DNA from: Helicobacter pylori
Lineage (GTDB): Bacteria; Campylobacterota; Campylobacteria; Campylobacterales; Helicobacteraceae
NCBI GenBank assembly: GCA_008032935.1
Contig: CP032039.1
Span: 372,001 to 436,000 of the forward strand
DNA: 64,000 nt
Reading direction: 5' to 3'
Shown: positions 46,759 to 56,005 of the stretch, piece after piece
How the letters are laid out: every line of letters begins with the position of its first letter
Numbering within the stretch: position 1 is the stretch's first letter
Notes under the pieces: model-generated
Seen by the model: only the letters and a program-made list of their open reading frames with translations
What the model was told of the DNA's origin: nothing
The model's database searches: none
Made by a program: the position numbers and the translations under genes

Positions 46759-47493
46759 CTATGAATTGATTTGTTGCGATAGTTTTTTAAGGGTTATGGT
46801 CTCAAAACTTTCTAAAAATAGCGATATATCATGAAAGACTTGCATGCTTTCCATCATTGGAATTGGGCGACTCTCACTAGTAGAATGAGCGATTTTTAAT
46901 TCTTCATAAATCCATGCGGAATAAGTGATTTTTAATAGATCTTGATTGCGTGATAGCCCTTGATTAAGAGAAACGCTGTTCTTACTTTGTAAAAACACGA
47001 AATAGGGGCATTTTTCAATCATGTCTTGTAAAGATTCCCTGAGAATGAGCGTGAAAGCGTCTTTAATCCTACTTGTATCATCGTATTCTGCCAATTTGTT
47101 TAAGACATCGTCTTTATAATCCCAAAAAAGCGAATCTACAAACACTTTGTGGTTTGTTTTGCTTTCCAAATAGCCTTTAACCTCTAAAGCCTCATTTTTA
47201 TCCGCATGCAAATGCGATAGGAACACTTGAGCGCTTTTTAGCTGCGGTTTGAACGGGCTAAAAAAGGCTTCTTTAATTTTAATGTGGTTTAAAACGATGC
47301 CATCGTTAGAATGTTTGGCGTCTTTAATCAATTCATAAATCTTTTTAGCAATCTTTTCAGGCGCTTCATCAACTTGATAGGCTTGGTTGTTAAAAGAATA
47401 GCGTGCGATGGGTTTTAAAATACTTTGATTTTCTCTGCTATCTAAATCAACCCTAAAAGCTTTCGTGGTTTTTTCTTTAATGTTTTCACTCAT
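46759..47493 (-). CDS. TIR-domain protein
   Basis: 244 residues. Residues about 88-215 read as a TIR domain: AQVFLSHLHADKNEA (strand A and box 1), KVFVDSLFWDYKD (BB-loop region), CPYFVFLQSKNSVS (strand D) and SAWIYEELKIA (SxWxxxEL, with E198 at the position of the catalytic Glu of NAD-cleaving TIRs). The N-terminal 85 residues form another domain without a recognised name. No signal peptide, so cytoplasmic. TIR proteins in bacteria either degrade NAD+ on phage infection or interfere with host TLR signalling; which applies here is not shown by sequence. First gene of a three-gene operon behind TATAAT at 47541-47546. Confidence 0.72.
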   Translation of the reverse strand: MSENIKEKTTKAFRVDLDSRENQSILKPIARYSFNNQAYQVDEAPEKIAKKIYELIKDAKHSNDGIVLNHIKIKEAFFSPFKPQLKSAQVFLSHLHADKNEALEVKGYLESKTNHKVFVDSLFWDYKDDVLNKLAEYDDTSRIKDAFTLILRESLQDMIEKCPYFVFLQSKNSVSLNQGLSRNQDLLKITYSAWIYEELKIAHSTSESRPIPMMESMQVFHDISLFLESFETITLKKLSQQINS

Positions 47494-47540
47494 TCCAAAC
47501 CTTTACAAACACGATTTTAAGTTCCCTTTAAAATCCTTTG

Positions 47541-47546
47541 ATTATA
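47541..47546 (-). promoter_or_regulatory. -10 element of the TIR operon
   Basis: Perfect TATAAT on the minus strand, 48 bases before the TIR-protein ATG at 47493. The 47494-47701 gap holds this promoter and T/A-rich DNA, no gene. Confidence 0.6.
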
Positions 47547-47701
47547 GTAGACTTAGACTTAGCTTAAGAGTGCTTGAATTTTGGGGTGTTGGGGGGTGTT
47601 AGATCGCTAAAAAATCACCGCTAAAAAAAGCCTTTTTGCAAACAAAAAGGGCGTATAAAACTACAATGACCCTAAAAAGCACAAAAAACAACAAATGCAA
47701 T

Positions 47702-47962
47702 CTAAAAAACCTCTTCGCATGCTTTCTTGTCTTTATGGAGTAAGCATGCTTTTTGCAGCTCTATAAAACGCTTTTTCCTTTCTTCTTCGGTCATATTGTC
47801 AGGCTTTTCAATAGGGCGTGAAAGAGAGTGTGAAATCTTTGAAGTGGGGGTATTGAATTGGGGCACATACCCTAGTTTATTGACTGCATAAAAGCCTAAA
47901 GCAGCGATTAAGATAAAAATCCAATCTGTTTTTCTGATCTTGGGGCAAAATTTACACGCCAT
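47702..47962 (-). CDS. Small membrane-anchored protein, function unknown
   Basis: 86 residues. Two cysteines near the start (ACKFCPKIRK), one membrane helix at about 14-31 (WIFILIAALGFYAVNKLGY), then a polar tail with EERKKRFIELQKACLLHKDK and an AC...CEEVF ending. The cysteine spacing in the tail (KACLLHKDKKACEE) recalls small disulfide-linked repeats. It is divergent from sppA, with promoters for both in the 70-base gap. No family recognised. Confidence 0.6.
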   Translation of the reverse strand: MACKFCPKIRKTDWIFILIAALGFYAVNKLGYVPQFNTPTSKISHSLSRPIEKPDNMTEEERKKRFIELQKACLLHKDKKACEEVF

Positions 47963-47987
47963 GATTTAATCCTTAAAACATTTGAAG

Positions 47988-47993
47988 TATAAT
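47988..47993 (+). promoter_or_regulatory. -10 element for sppA
   Basis: AGTATAATAC with a perfect TATAAT, 40 bases before the chosen sppA ATG at 48033; an in-frame start at 47982 would lie upstream of this element and so outside the transcript. Confidence 0.6.
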
Positions 47994-48032
47994 ACACTCT
48001 TACGGTCAAATATTAAGTTTAGGAAAAGCTGC

Positions 48033-48910
48033 ATGTGGAGTTTCATTCAAAAAATCTTTAAGGCTTTAATCATTATGCCTTTAGATTTTATCACGAAGTA
48101 TTTCAAGTCGTTTGTGCTGTTACTCATTGTATTAGTCTTTTTTAGCGCTAAAGAAAGCACCCCAAGCACCCCGCCCAATCTCGCTAAACTCTATTTAAAT
48201 GGGGCGATTTTTAGCACCGAGGATTTTGACAAAGAAGTGGATAAAATCTTAAAAACCCCTAGCATTAAGGGCGTTTTATTGTTGATTGACTCTCCTGGTG
48301 GGGCGGTGTCAGCGAGCGTGGAATTGAGCGAAAAAATCGCTGATTTGAAGCAAAAAATGCCCGTTTTAGCGTATGCTAGGGGGTTATGGCGAGCGGGAGT
48401 TATTATGCGGGCATGCAAGCGAGCGAAGTTTATGCCTCTAAAGCGAGTTTGATCGGATCGATTGGGGTGATTTTTTCGGGTGCGAATGTGGAAAATTTGC
48501 TCAATAAAGTCGGCGTAGCCACTCAAGGCGTGCATGCGGGCGAATACAAAGAAATAGGCACTTTCACCAGAGCGTGGAAACCCAACGAAAAAGATTTTTT
48601 GCAAAATTTAGTCAATGAGCAATACCAAATGTTTGTGGATGATGTCGCAAAAGCTAGGAAATTAAACGCTAAGGATTATAAGGATTTTGCTGAAGGGAAG
48701 GTCTTTAGCGCTCAAAACGCTCTAAAATTAAAACTCATTGATAAAATCAGCACGATCAAGCAAGCGCAAAATCGCTTAATGGAATTGAGTAAGGTTAAAA
48801 AAGCCTATTGGCTAGAAAAAAGCCCCATGGAGCGCTTCATTGAAAAAGCCACGCAATCAGCCACAAATATCATCACGCAAGCGTTTGGCTATCAATTATT
48901 AATGAGATAA
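48033..48910 (+). CDS. sppA: Signal peptide peptidase SppA (protease IV), frameshifted at a G5 tract
   Basis: Inner-membrane serine protease that degrades spent signal peptides. Start ATG 48033 (MWSFIQKIFKALI), with AGGAAAAG upstream. One membrane helix at about residues 24-42 (FVLLLIVLVFFSA). As read the frame runs to 48452 with a wrong tail (ARGLWRAGVIM). One more G in G5 (48379-48383) restores YARGVMASGSYYAGMQASEV, which carries the catalytic Ser, and gives 292 residues. DSPGGAVSASVELSE is the conserved clp-like strand, and LIGSIGVIFSGANVENLL follows. The second part is open from 48386. The lesion matches those in polA, dnaE and ispE. Confidence 0.93.
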
Positions 48911-48912
48911 AG

Positions 48913-49794
48913 ATGTTAGAATTTATTTTAAAAATTCAAGCTAGAGATTCTAAAGGCTTGGTGAGTGCGATTAGCACCATTATCGCTAACAAGGGCTATA
49001 ATATCGTTAAAAACGATGAATTTGTTGATCCCTTAAAACAGCGCTTTTTCATGCGGCTAAAGATCCAAAAAGAAATTAAGCCCTTGAATACTGGAATTAA
49101 AGAGCAAGAAGAGCGATCCTTAAAAACCGCTCTTTTTAAAGCCCTAGAAAACTTTAGCGAACTATTGATTGAAGTCATTTTAACGCATAAAAAAAACATC
49201 ATTCTGCTCGCTACTAAAGAGAGCCATTGCTTAGGGGATTTGCTTTTAAGGGTGTATGGAGGGGAATTGAGCGCTCAAGTTTTAGGCGTTATTTCCAACC
49301 ACGAGATTTTACGCCCTTTAGTGGAAAAATTTGACATCCCTTATTTTTATGCACCTTGCGACAATCAAGCTTTGCATGAAAAAGAAGTTTTAGCAATCAT
49401 TAAAAACTTGGAATTAAAACACAAAGCGAGCGCGGATTTGCTCGTTTTAGCCAAATACATGCGCATTTTAAGCCATGATTTTACGAAGCGCTATGAAAAC
49501 CAGATTCTCAATATCCATCATAGTTTCTTGCCCGCATTCATCGGGGCTAACCCTTATCAGCAAGCGTTTGAAAGGGGCGTGAAAGTCATCGGAGCCACGG
49601 CGCATTTTGTGAATGAAAGCCTTGATGCTGGGCCAATTATCATACAAGACACTCTGCCCATTAACCACAATTACAGCGTGGAAAAAATGCGCCTAGCGGG
49701 TAAGGATATAGAAAAACTGGTTTTGGCTAGGGCTTTAAAACTGGTTTTAGAAGATCGGGTGTTTGTGCATGAAAACAAAACGGTGGTGTTTTGA
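48913..49794 (+). CDS. purU: Formyltetrahydrofolate deformylase
   Basis: 293 residues. N-terminal ACT domain (LEFILKIQARDSKGLVSAIS, FVDPLKQRFFMRLKI), then a formyltransferase-fold catalytic domain with NIHHSFLPAFIGANPYQQA (catalytic Asn/His) and GATAHFVNESLDAGPIIIQD (catalytic Asp). Hydrolyses 10-formyl-THF to formate and THF, in E. coli supplying formate for purine synthesis. H. pylori salvages purines, so its use here is more likely balancing one-carbon folate pools (inference). Two bases after sppA, directly followed by the type IIG gene. Confidence 0.94.
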   Translation: MLEFILKIQARDSKGLVSAISTIIANKGYNIVKNDEFVDPLKQRFFMRLKIQKEIKPLNTGIKEQEERSLKTALFKALENFSELLIEVILTHKKNIILLATKESHCLGDLLLRVYGGELSAQVLGVISNHEILRPLVEKFDIPYFYAPCDNQALHEKEVLAIIKNLELKHKASADLLVLAKYMRILSHDFTKRYENQILNIHHSFLPAFIGANPYQQAFERGVKVIGATAHFVNESLDAGPIIIQDTLPINHNYSVEKMRLAGKDIEKLVLARALKLVLEDRVFVHENKTVVF

Positions 49795-52245
49795 ATGCTT
49801 TTAGATTTTAGCAATCTCAATGAAGAGCCCTTAAAAAGCCAGATCAAAGCCGAGTTCTTTAAGGATAAAAAATTCCTTTATAGCGGGGGTAAAATAGATT
49901 TCATGCTAAGCTATAAGCACTTTAACGCTATCTTACCCATTTTATGGGGCGAAGCTAAAAGGGGCGATTTTGACGATTTAAACAAAGCTTTCACGCAACT
50001 TCTTTTAACCATAGGCAAGCACAGGCTTTATAACCACCACACACCGCCTTATTTGTGCGCTTTTAACGCTTTTAGAATGGAATTTATCGCTTATGATGAT
50101 GCAATCACAAGCTTTTTTTATAAAAGCGATATAGATTTTTCTATCACTCCAAGCAACCACAACACAGAGGGTTTTAAACACGCTTTAGATGCGTTTAAAA
50201 CCATGAAATCCCATAAATTCGTTTTTGACTTTAAAAACCAAAGCCAGGAATGCAAAGAATTTATTGAAAACAATTTAAACTCTAGCCATTTACTCAACAA
50301 AATCCAGATTGATAAAAACAATTTCCCTACGATCTATCAAAAGTGGTTTGAAGCTGTCAAACCTACCATTGATATAGATTGGGAGGTGGCTAAAACCAAA
50401 GGCATTTTAGACGCAGACTATTATTTAGCGGATTTGCTCAGCGATGGCGATAAAACCATTATTGAGAAATTGCAAACGATTTTAAACTCCAGTTATTATA
50501 GATTGAAAAGGGGTGTGAATGAGTTAGGCAAAATAGATTTTATGGAAGTTGGTTTCACAGACGGCCAACAAGCCCACAAAGAATTTTGGAGCATTTATGA
50601 AAGGCCTCCTAAATCAGAGTTTCAAGCTTTTATTTTAGAGCGGCGCGATTTGTTAGTGCCAAGCGATGTGAGAGAGAGGAAAGGGGCGTTTTTCACCCCT
50701 AAAATCTGGGTGGAAAAGAGTCAAGAATATTTAGCTAAAGCTTTGGGGCAAGATTATCAAGAGGACTATATCATTTGGGATTGCGCTGGGGGGACTGGGA
50801 ATCTTTTGAATGGCTTGACTAATAAAGCTAATTGTTTTCTATCCACTTTAGACAGCAACGATGTGGCGATCGTTAAAGAATTGGCCGCTACCAACAAACT
50901 GAATCTGCTAGAAAACCATGTTTTCCAATTTGATTTTTTAAACGATGACTTTAAGAGCGATAAAACGCCAAAAAGCTTGCAAGAAATCTTAAACGACAAA
51001 GAGAAACGAAAAAAGCTCATCATTTACATCAACCCGCCGTATGCGGAAGCGACTTCAGCTAAAACGCCTAGCGGCACAGGGAAGAATAAAGATTTAGTGG
51101 CTAGGGGCAATCTTATTTGCAAGAAGTATAAAGATGAATTGAATAAAGCCAATAACGAACTTTTCGCTCAATTTTTCATGCGCATTTATAAGGAATTAAA
51201 TGGCTGCATTATGGCGAGTTTTTCAACGCTCAAATACCTTAATTCTAGCAATTTTAAAAAATTCAGAGAAGTCTTTAAAGCCAAATTTTTAGAGGGGTTT
51301 ATGGTGCCTGCGGATAGCTTTGATAATGTGAAAGGGCAATTCCCCATCGGCTTTTTGGTGTGGGATACCGCTACCCCCCCTTAAAACCAACCAACGCGCT
51401 CAATTTGGAAGTGTTTGACTCGCTTGGCGGATTTTTGGGGTATAAAACTTTTAAGCCGATAGTGGATAGGGTTAAAAATATAAATCAATATTTAAAACAA
51501 TACAATATAAATAATTCTAATATTTTAGGGTTTATTGATTGCGCTGGCGTGGATTTTCAAAACAATAATTTTGTTAATCTGGCAAATAACAAAAATCCTA
51601 AACGCAACATTACTTTTTTGGTTTAACCCCCACAAACCTTCTCATCGGTGCAATCTACTTTTCCATCCGCCATTGCATCAAAGCCACATGGCAAAACGAT
51701 AGGGATCAGTTTTACGCTCCCTATGATGACGCTTTCCAAGACGACAGCGAGTTTAAAAACAATTGTTTGATTTTCATGCTTTTTCATACCCAAAACCGCA
51801 TCACTACCACTCAAGGGACTAACCATTTTATCCCCTTTAGCGAAACTGAAGTCAATGCCAAAGAAAGATATTCTAGTCACGCTTTATTAGACTTTTTAAA
51901 GGGTGGGATAAAAGAGGAGGGCGATAGCCTCTTTTTAAACGCCAAAAAAGAAAACAAGCCCCTAGAATTCAGCCTGTGCGCTTCAAAGGTGTTTGATGCT
52001 GGCAGAGAAATTTATCGCTATTACCACACACAAGATTTCACAAACCGCCCCTACAACGCTAATATAAGCCTTTATGACATCAAAGAATTTTTCAAGGCCG
52101 TAACGCGCAAGGCAAATTAAATTTACCCGCTAAAGCCAAAGATGGATATTACAAACAGCTTTACGCTAACTTGCAAGACGCTCTAAAAGATCTCGCCAAA
52201 GAAATACAGCCTAAAGTCTATGAATACGGGTTTTTAAGGGAGTGA
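49795..52245 (+). pseudogene. Type IIG restriction-methylation enzyme, frameshifted three times in homopolymers
   Basis: Four open pieces read in order: 49795-51384, 51360-51626, about 51627-52120, then to 52245. Adding one base to C7 (51374-51380), one to T6 (51614-51619) and one to T5 (52088-52092) gives a single 817-residue protein. Joins read TATPPLKPTNALN, NITFFGLTPTNLL and EFFQGRNAQGKLN. N terminus: a PD-(D/E)xK-like nuclease (D35, then WGEAK with E53 and K55). Middle: SAM motif DCAGGTGN near 329 and catalytic NPPY at about 413. The C-terminal part would hold target recognition. Nuclease and methylase in one chain is the type IIG plan. The C7 tract could also be a genuine phase switch. 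The gene starts directly at the purU stop. Confidence 0.82.
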
Positions 52246-52601
52246 TTTTTAAGACAAATAATCAAAAAGCTAGAGCAAGCGGTATTTTTTAAAAGCGCTC
52301 TATATGAGAGGATTTAGTTTTATAGAGGGGAGAATTATTTCTATCCCCTTAAGAAAATAAGCTTTATGCCAAAATGACCAACGCCCCAAAAGTCAAGGAC
52401 AAACCCCAAAGCAAACCCCTAAGAATTTGTCTTTATTTGACAAAAAACAGAGCCATTTGGCAATCATAAAAAAGAGGAAATTTAAAAGTTTAAAAATCTA
52501 ATGGAGTTAAAAGGGCTAGTTTAAACGGATAGATTTACTGGATTAAAAGAAAGGGTTAAAAGCTAGGAGTAGCCCTAAGGCCGCCCCCACAAACGCCCCA
52601 A
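52246..52601. other. Gap of about 356 bp between the type IIG gene and hpn2
   Basis: AT-rich. AGAGC at 52275 and GCTCT near 52300 can form a loose hairpin over a T6 run and may end the type IIG transcript. The rest lies downstream of hpn2 on the other strand. No gene seen. Confidence 0.35.
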
Positions 52602-52814
52602 TCAATATTGTTGGTTTTGTTGTTGTGCTTTTTGTTGTTGTTGGTGTGCTTGTTGTTGTTGCTGCTGTTGAGCTTGTTGCTCTGCTTGTTGTTCAGCGTG
52701 TTGTTGCGCGTTATGGTGGTGGTGTTCGCCGCCATAGTAATGGTGGTGGTGTGCATGGTGATGGTGGTGGTGTTGGCTGTTAGCCTGTTGTTGTTGTTGT
52801 TCATGGTGTGCCAT
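52602..52814 (-). CDS. hpn2: Hpn2 (Hpn-like) histidine/glutamine-rich nickel-binding protein
   Basis: 70 residues: MAHHEQQQQQANSQHHHHHH at the start, a His cluster with HAHHHHYYGGEHHHH, then a long Gln/Ala tail (QQAEQQAQQQQQQQAHQQQQ). Found only in gastric Helicobacter; binds nickel and other metals and helps deliver nickel to urease and limit its toxicity. Compared with Hpn it lacks the Cys-Cys pairs and adds the glutamine tail. Overlapping open frames here are shadows of the low-complexity codons. Its leader is nearly identical to that of hpn. Confidence 0.95.
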   Translation of the reverse strand: MAHHEQQQQQANSQHHHHHHAHHHHYYGGEHHHHNAQQHAEQQAEQQAQQQQQQQAHQQQQKAQQQNQQY

Positions 52815-52872
52815 GATGACTCCTTTAATTGAAATTTAAATTCTAGCTCATTGGCTAGGATTTCATTTTATA
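52815..52872 (-). promoter_or_regulatory. Promoter and leader of hpn2, duplicate of the hpn leader
   Basis: On the minus strand: TATAAA as -10, then AAATCCTAGCCAATGAGCTA, GAATTTAAATTT and AAAGGAGTCATC before the ATG. A CTAGC...GCTAG hairpin stands near the transcript start. It matches 58143-58191 upstream of hpn with only a few differences. Confidence 0.7.
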
Positions 52873-53036
52873 ATGCGAAATCTAACCAATTATTAACGGA
52901 AAAGATTTTAATACTAATTTTTAATACGAGCACCAATTTAAACGCTTCTATTGTCAAAACTACCAACATCTTTGAATGAAAAAAGCTATAATAAAGAAGT
53001 TGCATTAAAAAGGAAAGACAAATCCCCTTTTTAAGG

Positions 53037-53042
53037 TATAAT
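53037..53042 (+). promoter_or_regulatory. -10 element for ksgA
   Basis: GGTATAATAC with a perfect TATAAT, 27 bases before the ksgA ATG. A second TATAAT lies at about 52987. Confidence 0.55.
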
Positions 53043-53063
53043 ACTAGGAATTAAAAGCGTGCT

Positions 53064-53879
53064 ATGGTAGTAGCTAAAAAGTCTTTAGGACAGCATTTTT
53101 TAACGGATGAGTCGTTTTTAGACAGAATCGTTAATGCTTTGCCTCCCTTAAATTCGTTAAGATTAATTGAAATCGGCGTGGGGTTAGGGGATTTGACTCT
53201 TAAGTTGTTGGATCGCTATCCTTTAAAGACTTATGAGATAGATAGCAATTTGTGCGAGAAAATGCGATCAAAACTAAAGGTGCAAAAAAAGCCTTTTCAA
53301 TTAGAATTGGTAGAAAAAGACGCTCTTTTTTTAAAAGAAGAAGAGCCTTATTTTTTGATTTCTAATTTGCCTTATTATATTGCTACTAGGCTTGTTTTAA
53401 ACGCGCTTAAAGACCCTAAATGCAGGGGTTTATTGGTGATGACACAAAAGGAAGTGGCGCTCAAATTTTGTGCTAAAGGTTCGCAAAATGCCTTAAGCGT
53501 TTTAGCTCACACGATAGGGGATGCTACCCTTTTGTTTGATGTGCCGCCTAGCGCGTTTAGCCCGCCTCCAAAGGTGTTTTCTAGCGTGTTTGAAGTGATT
53601 AAAGAGCCGCTGAAAGAAAAGGCGTTAGCTTCACTAGTCCAAGCGCCATTTTTTGAAGAAGCCCTACAAAAAGGGTTTGAAACATTAGAAGATTTTTTGA
53701 AAGCTTGTTTCTCATCTCCCAGGAAGACGCTTTCAAACAATCTTAAAAAAAGCGTTTCTTATAAAGAAAAGCTTGATAAGGTGTTAGATTTTTTAGCGTT
53801 AGAAAACCAACCAACAAGCGTGAGGGCGTCTGAGGTAAAAGATTATCTCAAGCTCTTAAAATCCGTTTTAAAAGGCTAG
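53064..53879 (+). CDS. ksgA: 16S rRNA dimethyladenosine transferase KsgA
   Basis: 271 residues. Dimethylates two adjacent adenosines in the 3' hairpin of 16S rRNA during 30S maturation. Start MVVAKKSLGQHFLTDESFLD is typical. SAM-binding motif LIEIGVGLGDLTLKLLD, catalytic NLPYYIA, and the family motif VPPSAFSPPPKVFSSV. Own promoter just upstream. 50 bases before rnj, with which it may be co-transcribed. Confidence 0.95.
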   Translation: MVVAKKSLGQHFLTDESFLDRIVNALPPLNSLRLIEIGVGLGDLTLKLLDRYPLKTYEIDSNLCEKMRSKLKVQKKPFQLELVEKDALFLKEEEPYFLISNLPYYIATRLVLNALKDPKCRGLLVMTQKEVALKFCAKGSQNALSVLAHTIGDATLLFDVPPSAFSPPPKVFSSVFEVIKEPLKEKALASLVQAPFFEEALQKGFETLEDFLKACFSSPRKTLSNNLKKSVSYKEKLDKVLDFLALENQPTSVRASEVKDYLKLLKSVLKG

Positions 53880-53929
53880 TGCCTTTTTAAAAATTGAAAG
53901 ATAAAAATTGAAATAAAGGAATAATCGTT

Positions 53930-56005
53930 ATGACTGATAACAACCAAAATAATGAAAACCATGAAAACAGCAGTGAAAATTCAAAAGCTGATGAGATGCG
54001 AGCCGGAGCGTTTGAGCGCTTCACCAACCGCAAAAAGCGTTTCAGAGAAAACGCGCAAAAAAACGCAGAGTCTTCAAACCATGAAGCGCCTTCACACCAT
54101 AAAAAAGAGCGCCACCCCAACAAAAAACCAAACAACCACCACAAAGCTAAACACACCCCCCAAAAAACACGAAATTACGCCAAAGAAGAATTGGATAGCA
54201 ACAAAGTAGAGGGCGTTACGGAAATTTTGCATGTGAATGAGAGAGGGACTTTAGGCTTTCATAAGGAGCTCAAAAAGGGCGTTGAAGCTAACAACAAGAT
54301 CCAAGTGGAGCATTTAAACCCGCATTATAAGATGAATCTAAACTCTAAAGCGAGCGTTAAGATCACGCCTTTAGGGGGCTTGGGCGAGATTGGGGGGAAC
54401 ATGATGGTCATTGAAACCCCAAAGAGCGCGATCGTGATTGATGCGGGCATGAGCTTCCCTAAAGAAGGGCTTTTTGGCGTGGATATTTTAATCCCGGATT
54501 TTTCCTATTTGCACCAGATCAAGGACAAAATCGCCGGTATTATCATCACCCATGCCCATGAAGATCACATAGGGGCCACGCCTTATTTGTTTAAAGAGCT
54601 GCAATTCCCCCTTTATGGAACGCCCTTGAGTTTAGGGCTGATTGGGAGCAAGTTTGATGAACATGGTTTGAAAAAATACCGCTCGTATTTTAAAATCGTA
54701 GAAAAGCGCTGCCCCATTAGCGTGGGCGAATTTATCATTGAATGGATCCACATCACGCATTCTATCATTGACAGCAGCGCTTTAGCGATCCAAACTAAAG
54801 CGGGAACGATCATTCACACCGGCGATTTTAAAATCGATCACACTCCAGTGGATAATTTGCCCACGGATTTGTATCGTTTAGCGCACTATGGCGAAAAGGG
54901 CGTGATGCTTCTTTTAAGCGATTCCACCAACTCCCATAAATCCGGAACTACACCGAGTGAAAGCACCATAGCGCCGGCTTTTGACACGCTTTTTAAAGAA
55001 GCGCAAGGGAGGGTGATTATGAGCACCTTCTCTAGCAATATCCACCGGGTCTATCAAGCCATACAATACGGCATTAAATACAACCGCAAGATCGCTGTGA
55101 TCGGGCGCTCTATGGAAAAAAACCTAGACATCGCTAGAGAATTGGGCTATATCCATTTGCCTTATCAATCTTTTATTGAAGCCAATGAAGTCGCTAAATA
55201 CCCGGACAATGAAGTCTTAATCGTAACGACCGGCTCACAAGGCGAAACCATGAGCGCGCTTTATCGCATGGCGACTGATGAGCACCGCCACATTTCTATC
55301 AAACCCAACGATTTAGTCATCATCTCCGCTAAAGCCATTCCTGGCAATGAAGCGAGCGTTTCAGCGGTATTGAATTTCTTGATCAAAAAAGAAGCTAAAG
55401 TGGCTTATCAAGAATTTGACAATATCCATGTGAGCGGGCATGCCGCCCAAGAAGAGCAAAAGCTCATGTTAAGACTCATTAAGCCTAAGTTTTTCTTGCC
55501 CGTGCATGGGGAATATAACCATGTCGCGCGCCACAAGCAAACCGCTATTTCTTGCGGGGTGCCTGAAAAAAATATCTATTTAATGGAAGATGGCGATCAG
55601 GTGGAAGTCGGCCCTGCATTTATCAAAAAAGTAGGCACCATTAAAAGCGGTAAAAGCTATGTGGATAACCAAAGCAATTTGAGTATTGACACAAGTATTG
55701 TGCAACAAAGAGAAGAAGTCGCTAGCTTGGGGGTGTTTGTGGCTACGATTTTTGTGAATAAAAACAAGCAAGCGCTTTTAGAAAGCTCTCAATTTTCCAG
55801 TTTAGGGCTTGTGGGCTTTAAAGATGAAAAGCCTTTGATGAAAGAAATTCAAGGGGGCTTAGAAATGTTATTAAAATCCAGCAACGCCGAAATTTTGAAT
55901 AACCCTAAAAAATTAGAAGATCACACTCGTAATTTCATCAGAAAAGCGCTCTTTAAAAAGTTTAGAAAATACCCGGCTATTATTTGTCATGTCCATGCTA
56001 CCTGA
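53930..56005 (+). CDS. rnj: Ribonuclease J
   Basis: 691 residues, the main mRNA-degrading nuclease of H. pylori with both 5'-exo and endo activity. Residues 1 to about 135 form an unusual basic, Asn/Lys/His-rich tail (NNQNNENHENSSENSKADEM, HPNKKPNNHHKAKHTPQK), specific to Helicobacter and probably disordered. The metallo-beta-lactamase core has ITHAHEDHIGA with HAHEDH at 208-213, then HTGDFKIDH. The beta-CASP part follows (STFSSNIHRVYQAI, HVSGHA), and the C-terminal domain is at about 570-691. Works with the RhpA helicase in vivo (known). Overlaps kdsD. Confidence 0.95.
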   Translation: MTDNNQNNENHENSSENSKADEMRAGAFERFTNRKKRFRENAQKNAESSNHEAPSHHKKERHPNKKPNNHHKAKHTPQKTRNYAKEELDSNKVEGVTEILHVNERGTLGFHKELKKGVEANNKIQVEHLNPHYKMNLNSKASVKITPLGGLGEIGGNMMVIETPKSAIVIDAGMSFPKEGLFGVDILIPDFSYLHQIKDKIAGIIITHAHEDHIGATPYLFKELQFPLYGTPLSLGLIGSKFDEHGLKKYRSYFKIVEKRCPISVGEFIIEWIHITHSIIDSSALAIQTKAGTIIHTGDFKIDHTPVDNLPTDLYRLAHYGEKGVMLLLSDSTNSHKSGTTPSESTIAPAFDTLFKEAQGRVIMSTFSSNIHRVYQAIQYGIKYNRKIAVIGRSMEKNLDIARELGYIHLPYQSFIEANEVAKYPDNEVLIVTTGSQGETMSALYRMATDEHRHISIKPNDLVIISAKAIPGNEASVSAVLNFLIKKEAKVAYQEFDNIHVSGHAAQEEQKLMLRLIKPKFFLPVHGEYNHVARHKQTAISCGVPEKNIYLMEDGDQVEVGPAFIKKVGTIKSGKSYVDNQSNLSIDTSIVQQREEVASLGVFVATIFVNKNKQALLESSQFSSLGLVGFKDEKPLMKEIQGGLEMLLKSSNAEILNNPKKLEDHTRNFIRKALFKKFRKYPAIICHVHAT

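Noticed and set aside
47982-48032. Upstream start for sppA adding 17 residues
   Set aside because: It lies upstream of the TATAAT at 47988-47993 and so would not be transcribed from that promoter.
52556-52804. Long open frames of low-complexity Thr/Asn or Leu/Val over hpn2
   Set aside because: They are other-frame readings of CAC/CAA codon repeats in hpn2 and have no ribosome binding site.
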